From Ferrimonas sp044433165 (lineage in GTDB: Bacteria; Pseudomonadota; Gammaproteobacteria; Enterobacterales; Shewanellaceae), in NCBI GenBank assembly GCA_044433165.1, contig JAWXTX010000082.1, positions 1 through 11,922 on the forward strand: a stretch of DNA of 11,922 nt, written 5' to 3'. Of the stretch, positions 6,348-11,922 are shown piece after piece. Position 1 is the first letter of the stretch. Each line of letters starts with the position of its first letter. The notes beneath the pieces were generated by a model. It saw nothing but the letters and a program-made list of their open reading frames with translations, was not told the DNA's origin and searched no databases. The translations under genes and the position numbers were made by a program.

Positions 6348-7775
6348 TCAATTTTGGCCATCGTACTTTGCTCGGTTCGCCGGTTCTGTTAGCTGCCACG
6401 GGCTGGCTGTGTTTGCGTTTTCACAAAAATGCGGCCGTGGCTGCAAGTACGTAAGAATGGATTGCGCACGGGCTTGCCAACTGGCCTGAGCCACCTGCGT
6501 TTGCAATTGTGTGGCTGGCGGAGGCTGGTGCAGATAACGAGCAACGGCATCCCCAAAAGCACAAGGCTCCATGGCGCAGTTAATCCCATGCGAATATTGC
6601 CTTAGTGCGGCAAATGGGCGACTGACAATCGGTACGCCCGCCGCCAGATACTCGCGCAGTTTCAATGGATCGCACGCGGCGATCTGCCCATTGACCACAA
6701 AGGGCAACAGCCCCACGCAAAAGCGCTGAACCAAAGCCGGTAAACGCGCGTGGGCAACAAAAGGCAACCAATACACATTAGGCAAATCGATTAATGATTG
6801 AGGGCAGAGCCCGCGGTGGCCGATTAGCACCAAACAGCAATCATGAAACCGCTGGGCCAGATAATGCAGCAGAGAGAAATCAATCCATTCTGCTAAACTG
6901 CCGTAAAAGCCGATAATGGGTTGTTTCGCCAAGCGCGTTGGCAATTCTGAAGGCCATGGTGTCGGCGCAGAAAAGGCGGCTAAGTCCACCCCATGGGGCA
7001 ATAATGCCGCCTGTGGCCAAGGCGTTACTGCCGACCAGCACGGCAGTATTTTAGCCAGCGTGACGTAGGGCGGCGGCTGGGCAAATACCTTGGACGCGAT
7101 ACGCGTGTTTGGCAAACGCGCTAATAACGCGGCGTAACTTTGCTGTAAAAGCGTGTCGCTGGCACAAAAAAGCAGTTGGCAACGCGTCAGTAATTGCTGA
7201 TGTAATGGCGCGATCTGAGCGTGATCCACGCCCGCTAAAGCCGAAAAATCGTCACCGACGTAATAAATAGTGCGGGCTTGTGGAAACAAAGATAACAGCG
7301 TAACCGCGCTGGGCAGAGCGCACCAAACCCAATCAATCGTGGTTCGTTGCACCCCTTGTAAATGCAGCTGCCAAGCCAATACACGGCCATTGAAATAACG
7401 GCTCCAGCGCCATTGCGGTAGCGGCCATAATTTGGGGGAAATCACTACGGTAGGCGCCAATGATTGGACTCTGCATGCTTCTTTATCGCGGTGCGAACGC
7501 ATCCACAACTTTTGCCATAAACGCCGCAAGTCGCTTGGCTTTGGACGCCGTAACCCAATGGAATTAACCCAGATGATCTCGATATTCGCTTCCGCTATAA
7601 GCGCTGTGGCCAAATGTTGAGAGCTCGACGGTAGGCCACCCCAATCTTCGGCAAACATCAGCAGTTTTAACGGCTGCTTTAATGATAAAAGCGACGTGTT
7701 TTGGGGAGGACTCACCGGCGCTTCATCTGCCGAAGCACGCCGATTCCAAGCCAAGCGCGGTAATCCCAAACGCAT
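6348..7775 (-). CDS. TuaH-like glycosyltransferase (GT-B, GT4-related)
   Basis: This 475-residue protein resembles the TuaH-like group of GT-B glycosyltransferases. Residues 36-52 form the first Rossmann strand and a Gly-rich loop (FAEDWGGLPSSSQH). The middle has WCALPS (151-156) and the characteristic YYVGDDFSAL (171-180), where relatives usually have a YD(C/S)xDDF-type segment. CASDTL (204-209) and LLPHGVDLAAF (258-268) lead into the donor domain IIGFYGSLAEWIDF (287-300), VLIGH (316-320), NVYWLP (333-338) and the donor-binding DPLKLREYLAAGVP (369-382). Only the second glutamate of an EX7E pair is present (Glu375; position 367 is Ala), which is usual for this subgroup. The first 35 and last 45 residues look like poorly conserved extensions. 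The ATG has GAGG (7783-7786) seven bases upstream. The expected role is addition of one sugar to the lipid-linked repeat unit; the sugar is unknown. A 51-base gap separates it from the acyltransferase gene. Confidence 0.85.
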   Translation of the reverse strand: MRLGLPRLAWNRRASADEAPVSPPQNTSLLSLKQPLKLLMFAEDWGGLPSSSQHLATALIAEANIEIIWVNSIGLRRPKPSDLRRLWQKLWMRSHRDKEACRVQSLAPTVVISPKLWPLPQWRWSRYFNGRVLAWQLHLQGVQRTTIDWVWCALPSAVTLLSLFPQARTIYYVGDDFSALAGVDHAQIAPLHQQLLTRCQLLFCASDTLLQQSYAALLARLPNTRIASKVFAQPPPYVTLAKILPCWSAVTPWPQAALLPHGVDLAAFSAPTPWPSELPTRLAKQPIIGFYGSLAEWIDFSLLHYLAQRFHDCCLVLIGHRGLCPQSLIDLPNVYWLPFVAHARLPALVQRFCVGLLPFVVNGQIAACDPLKLREYLAAGVPIVSRPFAALRQYSHGINCAMEPCAFGDAVARYLHQPPPATQLQTQVAQASWQARAQSILTYLQPRPHFCENANTASPWQLTEPANRAKYDGQN

Positions 7776-7826
7776 ACTAATGCCTCACTGGTAAGGAACG
7801 AATGCAACCCGTTGCCTGCACGTGCT

Positions 7827-8633
7827 TCATAAATCGGCCACCGGCCTGATATGGGGCGCGGATGTATGGCTCACCGCTCTCTGCCCGCCGCTAACAGCAG
7901 GCTCAACCAGAGTGCCGGTTGCCGCTTCGACAGATTCTGGTGCCGTCAGCAAACGCAATATCCGAGCAGGGTTACCACCGGCCAGTACGCCTGCTGGCAA
8001 TGAGCGCGTAACCACTGAGCCTGCCGCAACCACGGTGCCGGCGCCAATGGTTACCCCTGCTAACACCACCACTCCTGTGGCAAGCCAAACGTCGTCTTCT
8101 AAAGTAATGGCACGGGCTTGTTGAGGTTTTTCTGGTGCCCCTTGTGCTCGCGCTTGAGGGTCTAAGGGGTGGCCGGGGTATCCAGCTAACAGTACCTTAG
8201 GCGCTAACCGAACATTATTACCAAGGGTGATCTGAGTCCCCACTGCGATGGCATTTTGCCAGCCAATATCGACATTGTTGCCGATCCACAAACAACTGCC
8301 GTGGCGACCACTGATGGTACTCACCCCACTCATGCGGCAATGCTGCCCCATAACAATGTCAACTGGGCCTAATTTTTGTGGCAAACCACTATACAGATAA
8401 AGCCCCTGCCCGCCGCTGATCTGCTGCCGCCACAATGGTGTCCAGCAACACACTCGCAGTAATTCAGATAGGCCTTGAGTTACCCCCAAATACAGCCATA
8501 ACAATGGCTTAAATAACCAAGGCCATGGTGGCAATTGCCACTGACGTAATACCCGCAATTGTGCACGCCAGCGCCCTTGTCGCAAAGCAACAAACTGCTG
8601 TAGCCGTTTTACGTAAAGAAGACGATTATTCAC
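7827..8633 (-). CDS. Left-handed beta-helix (hexapeptide-repeat) O-acyltransferase
   Basis: This 268-residue protein belongs to the LbetaH acyltransferases related to WcaF, NodL and LacA, which usually use acetyl-CoA to O-acetylate sugars. Imperfect hexapeptide repeats run from about 90 to 150 (IGNN, VDIGWQ, ITLGNN, VRLAPK). They resume in the canonical closing block ITLEDDVWLATGVVV...AGVTIGAGTVVAAGSVVT (176-209) and end with GGNPARILR (219-227). The extended loop PGHPLDPQAR (153-162) carries His155, the likely catalytic base. Residues 34-64 are hydrophobic and Trp-rich and may lie on the membrane; the last 40 residues form a low-complexity tail not typical of the family. Translation starts at GTG with a near-perfect AGGGAGG five bases upstream, and the gene overlaps the end of the Wzy-like gene by eight bases. 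It probably decorates the polysaccharide repeat unit, most simply with acetyl groups. The acyl donor and sugar position are inference. Confidence 0.9.
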   Translation of the reverse strand: MNNRLLYVKRLQQFVALRQGRWRAQLRVLRQWQLPPWPWLFKPLLWLYLGVTQGLSELLRVCCWTPLWRQQISGGQGLYLYSGLPQKLGPVDIVMGQHCRMSGVSTISGRHGSCLWIGNNVDIGWQNAIAVGTQITLGNNVRLAPKVLLAGYPGHPLDPQARAQGAPEKPQQARAITLEDDVWLATGVVVLAGVTIGAGTVVAAGSVVTRSLPAGVLAGGNPARILRLLTAPESVEAATGTLVEPAVSGGQRAVSHTSAPHIRPVADL

Positions 8634-9999
8634 GAATGCCTCCCTGCATACGCCACTGCGCCCAAACCATTGAAGCCATCAAATATAATGGCCAAGTAAA
8701 TGCTTGTGTCAAAAAGGTGCTGCTTACGCCAAAGCCAACCAATCCAGCAAAACAGGCCAGTGACCATGTTGCCCCAGCAAGTTGTTGTCGAAAAAGACGG
8801 TAACTGCGACGCAGTAACTGCCAGTAAAAACCCACAAACAACAAAAAACCTGGCAGCCCAACCTCCGCAAGCACTTGCAGCCAACTGCTGTGCACTGCGT
8901 GATTGCGGCCATCCCAATGGGGGCTATAAAAAAAGTAGTTCACATAAAAATTATCCAGACCTACCCCAAAAAAAGGGTGATCCAGCATCATAAACCACGC
9001 CGCTTGCCATGCGTATAAACGCCCCATGGCGGATTCATCAACCCCGCTTTCCTCCACACCGCCAGATTGGCGTTCCGCAATGCCTGCTAACGTCATCAGC
9101 ATTAACAAAAAGAGCGGCAACAACCCCCAAACCCAGCGTGGCAAAGTGTAACGACAATGCAGTACCGTGGCGCTTACGGCGGCAATACCAAGCAACCCGC
9201 CTCGGCTTTGGGTGGCCAACATCGCCATGAACAAGAGCAGCGTACAGATGGCCGCCGCCCAACGCCACAAGCGCGCCATCTGTTCCGGTTTGTTCGCCAC
9301 GGCGGCTAAAGCAAAACTAAAAGGCAGCAGTAAAACTAAGGCTAAATCGTTCGGATCGCCGAGTATCGAGCCATAGCTGCGCCCAATGGTGACCCGTGAT
9401 CCTTCCACTAACTCCAACCCATACCACTGGTTATAGAGCGCCACCAACGCCACTATGGTACCAGCACCAACAATGCCGCACGCTAAGCGTTGCAGCTGAT
9501 AAGGGCGCTGCAATAACCACGCACACGCAAAACACATCACCACCACTTTCAGCCAACTGCCCAACAAGTAAGCTTGCGCCAGTGCGCTGTTCGTCGCAAC
9601 TAATGTGCCCACCGCGGTAGCAGCAAAAAGCCCTAATAACCAGCGGCTTTCGGAAGGCCAAAATGGCCGTACATTTTGCTCGATCCAATAACGCCATGCG
9701 AATACGGCCAATGTGGCCAAGGCAAAAATTTGGGGCAAATGCCAGCTTAATAACGGTTCGGCCAATTCATGCAAACGAAACGCCGACAGCAATACAAAGC
9801 CCACCACAATGGCAAGTGCACCATCGTTCAACAACCACCAGACAAGCACAAAGCTTGGCCCGAGCACCAACGCCCACGCAGACCATTGCCACCAGAGCAC
9901 CGCCACCATCACACTCAGTAATAGTGCCCATCCCCAAGGAAGGTGCATTGCCGTTAAAAGCGGAGGCGAGCGTTGTTCTGCGCCCATCGTATTACTCAT
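8626..9999 (-). CDS. Wzy-like O-antigen/exopolysaccharide polymerase or ligase (Wzy_C family)
   Basis: This 457-residue integral inner-membrane protein has about ten to twelve hydrophobic segments and a large periplasmic loop before the last helices, the pattern of WaaL/Wzy enzymes. The Wzy_C signatures are visible: GRSYGSILGDPNDLA (206-220), ATQSRGGLLG (262-271) and MGRLYAWQAAWFMM (325-338). HPFFGVGLDNFY (341-352), HAVHSSWLQVLAEVGLPGFLLF (with His367 and His370) and a final helix pair complete the set. The family joins lipid-linked glycans in the periplasm; beside Wzx and Wzz homologues, polymerisation of the repeat unit is the simplest role. A ligase role cannot be excluded by sequence alone, because the two activities share this domain. 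I chose the ATG at 9999. It overlaps the flippase stop in an ATGA arrangement and has AGGAG eight bases upstream. An ATG at 10059 would add 20 residues and a 64-base overlap. Confidence 0.88.
   Translation of the reverse strand: MSNTMGAEQRSPPLLTAMHLPWGWALLLSVMVAVLWWQWSAWALVLGPSFVLVWWLLNDGALAIVVGFVLLSAFRLHELAEPLLSWHLPQIFALATLAVFAWRYWIEQNVRPFWPSESRWLLGLFAATAVGTLVATNSALAQAYLLGSWLKVVVMCFACAWLLQRPYQLQRLACGIVGAGTIVALVALYNQWYGLELVEGSRVTIGRSYGSILGDPNDLALVLLLPFSFALAAVANKPEQMARLWRWAAAICTLLLFMAMLATQSRGGLLGIAAVSATVLHCRYTLPRWVWGLLPLFLLMLMTLAGIAERQSGGVEESGVDESAMGRLYAWQAAWFMMLDHPFFGVGLDNFYVNYFFYSPHWDGRNHAVHSSWLQVLAEVGLPGFLLFVGFYWQLLRRSYRLFRQQLAGATWSLACFAGLVGFGVSSTFLTQAFTWPLYLMASMVWAQWRMQGGIRE
8639..8645 (-). 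promoter_or_regulatory. Strong ribosome binding site for the GTG-started acyltransferase
   Basis: AGGGAGG on the minus strand, five bases before the GTG at 8631-8633. The site lies inside the end of the Wzy-like gene. It supports the GTG start, since no ATG is available in that part of the frame, and suggests translational coupling. Confidence 0.75.
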
Positions 10000-11363
10000 T
10001 CCTTGAGCTCCTCGACCATTGGCTGCTGAGTTAAGTTGGCGGTCATCAAGGTCGCCCATGGCACACTAAGCAATACCCCCCCAATGCTAATGAGGTAAGC
10101 CCATGGTTGCTGCAACCACAGCACAATACAGGTAAGACCTAACGCACCGCCTAAACGGCCGGCATGATACGGTAAGGCATAACAGCGTTGGCTTACCCAC
10201 CAAAACAGCCCAGCTCGTACAACCATTAGCCCGACCAAAAGGGGCACCAAGCCATTACTGCCCGCCGTGGCGATGACCCACGGCACTAATCCTAACGCCG
10301 GTAGCGCAACGAGCGCATTAAGCAGCAGAGGCAAATGACCACTGACTTGATAATAGACGCCAAAATTAATCACTGCCGCACACTGCCGCCAAAAGCTCGC
10401 CAACAATAAGCCAGGCAACAGCGGCAGCGCGTCAGCAAAGTGTGCTGGCAATAACCAGGTAACTAACCAAGGCAGCGTCCAGCCCAACAGTAAGGTGGCA
10501 ATTGCCAACCCTTGAATGGCGCCCACACTGTACTCGGCCAACGTATTGCGCTGCTCACGCGCGGCCAACGCAAAGCGCTTGGGAAACCACCACAAGTTAA
10601 ACGGCTCGGTTAACACAATAGGAAGTAACGCCAATTGCCCCATCAGAACATAACCGGAAAGCGTTACTACGCCTTCGTATTGCGCCAGCCACCAGCGTTC
10701 ATAACCGGCAAACACCAGCGCTAACGCGCTGCAAGCACACAGTGGCAAGCCATAGCGCAGTAATGACCATAATGGTTTCTTTATGTGTCGTGCTTGCGCT
10801 GAAAGTTGAACTACCCACCCACCCTGTAAGCCAAACAACGCCATGGCGGTTGCTACCAGCCCCATCGCCATCATCCCGCCAACGCCCCAGCCTGCACCAA
10901 GTGCCAGCGCACTGCCACTCAGCTGCCCTAGCGCCCACAGTGCCACCAATTTTAAATAAGCCGCACTGCATCCAAGCCACCGCAGCTGCATAAGCCGCAG
11001 CCCAAGTAACGCGCCCAACCCAAGGTTGAGCCACAGCATCCACAGCCACCAAGGTTGCAAGACTCCCGGTAGCCACGCCGCCATCATGGGCATGAGGGGC
11101 AGCCCTAAAAGCCAGCAACAAAACCAGCGTCCTGCGGTGGCTTCAATGCTGGCCCAATAGTTAGGTCGATGGCCAAAGCGCTGCGCGGTTTCCGCCAGCC
11201 CCAACCCAGCCACAATGCTTAACCCATTGGCTAAGGCGGTTAATAACCCCATTTGCCCAAAGGCTGTCGCACTTAATAAGTGGCCAGATAAAGGCAATAG
11301 GACAAAACCGATGCCTCGCTGCAAGGCGCAAGCGATAACGTAATGCAAGGCACAGCGGCTCAT
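9996..11363 (-). CDS. Wzx-like lipid-linked oligosaccharide flippase (MOP superfamily)
   Basis: This 455-residue protein is almost wholly hydrophobic, with about twelve predicted membrane helices and a few short polar loops. That matches the usual size and topology of Wzx/RfbX/MVF-type flippases. The N-terminus (LQRGIGFVLLPLSGHLLSATAFGQMGLLTALANG) has the family pattern: an amphipathic first helix, an LLP-containing segment, and the 'FG..gll.al...' turn after it. The second half has another paired-helix unit starting RYGLPLCACSALALVFAGYERWWL. It should move undecaprenyl-diphosphate-linked repeat units from the cytoplasmic to the periplasmic leaflet. The identification rests on hydropathy, length and context more than on motifs. 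The ATG at 11361-11363 overlaps the stop of the preceding glycosyltransferase (ATGA) and has GAGAGG five bases upstream. A TTG at 11414 would extend it by 17 residues, but lacks support. Confidence 0.85.
   Translation of the reverse strand: MSRCALHYVIACALQRGIGFVLLPLSGHLLSATAFGQMGLLTALANGLSIVAGLGLAETAQRFGHRPNYWASIEATAGRWFCCWLLGLPLMPMMAAWLPGVLQPWWLWMLWLNLGLGALLGLRLMQLRWLGCSAAYLKLVALWALGQLSGSALALGAGWGVGGMMAMGLVATAMALFGLQGGWVVQLSAQARHIKKPLWSLLRYGLPLCACSALALVFAGYERWWLAQYEGVVTLSGYVLMGQLALLPIVLTEPFNLWWFPKRFALAAREQRNTLAEYSVGAIQGLAIATLLLGWTLPWLVTWLLPAHFADALPLLPGLLLASFWRQCAAVINFGVYYQVSGHLPLLLNALVALPALGLVPWVIATAGSNGLVPLLVGLMVVRAGLFWWVSQRCYALPYHAGRLGGALGLTCIVLWLQQPWAYLISIGGVLLSVPWATLMTANLTQQPMVEELKE
10008..10012 (-). 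promoter_or_regulatory. Ribosome binding site for the Wzy-like gene within the flippase end
   Basis: AGGAG on the minus strand ends eight bases before the ATG at 9999, inside the last codons of the flippase gene. With the ATGA overlap at 9996-9999 it points to coupled translation of the flippase and the polymerase, and it decides against the longer start at 10059. Confidence 0.75.
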
Positions 11364-11922
11364 GCAAGCCTCTCGATTAAGGCCGACAACTGTGCCGCTT
11401 GTTGATGATGGCAAAAGAAGCGTTCAACACGCTGGCGGCCCTTGATGGCCATGCGATGGCGCTGATCAGTCGAGCGCTGTTGCAGCCAAAGAATGGCTTG
11501 TGCTAGTGCTTGGCTGTCTTCTGGGGCAATCAGCCGACCGCACTCATCATTCACAATTTCAGGTAGGCCCATAATATTGCTGCTGATCACGGGTAGGCCT
11601 AATGCCATGGCTTCTTTACAAACTAAGGGGCCAGTGTCTCTATCGCCATTGGCGGCGACGCGAAATGGCGCGACTAAGGCGTGATATTGATGACCATGAC
11701 GCTGCAACCAGTGCTGATCTCGAAACCCTAAAAAACGCACATCCAATTGCCATTGATCTGCTAATTGCTGCAACGGCACTAATAAGGGGCCTTCGCCGAT
11801 CACATCCAACCCTAAGCGCTGCTTTAGCGGCAGTCGCCGTAATGCCGCTAGCAGCAAATCCAACCCCTTTTTTTCCACCAAACGGCCCACAAACAATAGC
11901 CTTGCTATAGGTAAGCAATGGC
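11360..11922 (-). CDS. Family 4 glycosyltransferase, C-terminal part (cut by window edge)
   Basis: Only the C-terminal 187 residues are in the window; the frame stays open to the right edge, so the N-terminal acceptor domain and start lie outside. The visible part is the GT-B donor domain of a GT4 enzyme. It starts LLFVGRLVEKKGLDLLLAAL, with the phosphate-binding Arg and Lys of the GRLVEKKG loop. DVIGEGPL, VRFLGF and the donor-site block GDRDTGPLVCKEAMALGLP follow, then LPEIVNDECGRLI. In the EX7E motif the first acidic residue is Asp (DTGPLVCKE), a conservative change from the 'GDREG(I/V)P..LLEAMA' form of close relatives. It should transfer a sugar to the growing lipid-linked repeat unit. 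Its stop overlaps the flippase start in an ATGA arrangement. A start at the TTG near 11896 would be wrong, because it would cut through the donor domain. Confidence 0.9.
   Translation of the reverse strand, partial: HCLPIARLLFVGRLVEKKGLDLLLAALRRLPLKQRLGLDVIGEGPLLVPLQQLADQWQLDVRFLGFRDQHWLQRHGHQYHALVAPFRVAANGDRDTGPLVCKEAMALGLPVISSNIMGLPEIVNDECGRLIAPEDSQALAQAILWLQQRSTDQRHRMAIKGRQRVERFFCHHQQAAQLSALIERLA
11369..11374 (-). promoter_or_regulatory. Ribosome binding site deciding the flippase start
   Basis: GAGAGG on the minus strand ends five bases before the ATG at 11363. It lies within the last codons of the preceding glycosyltransferase, and its spacing is near ideal. It supports 11363 rather than the TTG at 11414. 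Confidence 0.7.

Noticed and set aside
8626..9999. Wzy_C protein as a bicarbonate transporter
   Set aside because: Some Wzy_C-domain proteins carry that label in databases, but the His-rich loop motif and Wzx/Wzz neighbours point to glycan polymerisation or ligation.
9663..10034. A 123-codon plus-strand open frame opposite the Wzy-like gene start
   Set aside because: It is the complement of hydrophobic membrane-helix codons, giving a Pro/Thr/Ala-rich sequence without homology or a start signal.
1490..11922. Exosortase/PEP-CTERM type polysaccharide locus or defence island
   Set aside because: No exosortase, PEP-CTERM protein, nuclease, toxin-antitoxin pair, transposase or repeat array is encoded; every gene fits a Wzx/Wzy polysaccharide pathway.

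Overview
The window is a stretch of gammaproteobacterial chromosome. The best taxonomic clues are the two leftmost genes: a small RsmS/YbaM-family protein (DUF2496, a family of enterobacterial, vibrio and alteromonad-type bacteria) and a YghU-type Nu-class glutathione transferase very close to the E. coli protein. I cannot name the genus. All eleven genes lie on the minus strand, so transcription runs from the right edge to the left.

Positions 11922 to 1490 hold the distal part of an extracellular or surface polysaccharide locus of the Wzx/Wzy type. In order of transcription it encodes: a GT4 glycosyltransferase cut by the window edge (11360-11922), a Wzx-like flippase (9996-11363), a Wzy-like polymerase/ligase (8626-9999), a left-handed beta-helix acyltransferase (7827-8633), a TuaH-like glycosyltransferase (6348-7775), a small predicted outer-membrane lipoprotein of unknown function (5846-6289), a Wzz/GumC-type chain-length protein without a kinase domain (4438-5859), a second GT4 enzyme (3343-4422), and a two-enzyme fusion of a GT2 glycosyltransferase with an initiating phosphoglycosyl transferase (1490-3280). 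Genes overlap or are separated by 15-62 bases, with two ATGA stop/start overlaps and one 8-base overlap, so this is one operon whose promoter and first genes lie beyond the right edge.

The proposed pathway is: the C-terminal half of the fusion loads the first sugar phosphate on undecaprenyl phosphate. The GT2 half and the three GT4-like enzymes then extend the lipid-linked repeat unit and the acyltransferase decorates it. Wzx flips it, Wzy polymerises it in the periplasm, and the Wzz-like protein sets chain length. No Wza-type outer-membrane exporter and no tyrosine autokinase or phosphatase is in the window; they may lie upstream.

Positions 1-1489 hold a short housekeeping-like pair, rsmS followed 22 bases later by yghU, ending in a clear intrinsic terminator at 252-284. 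The 81 bases between the polysaccharide operon and rsmS contain a TGGCA-N5-TGCCA inverted repeat and an AT-rich patch but no convincing terminator. Positions 1-250 contain no gene I can support. No RNA genes, insertion sequences or CRISPR arrays were seen.
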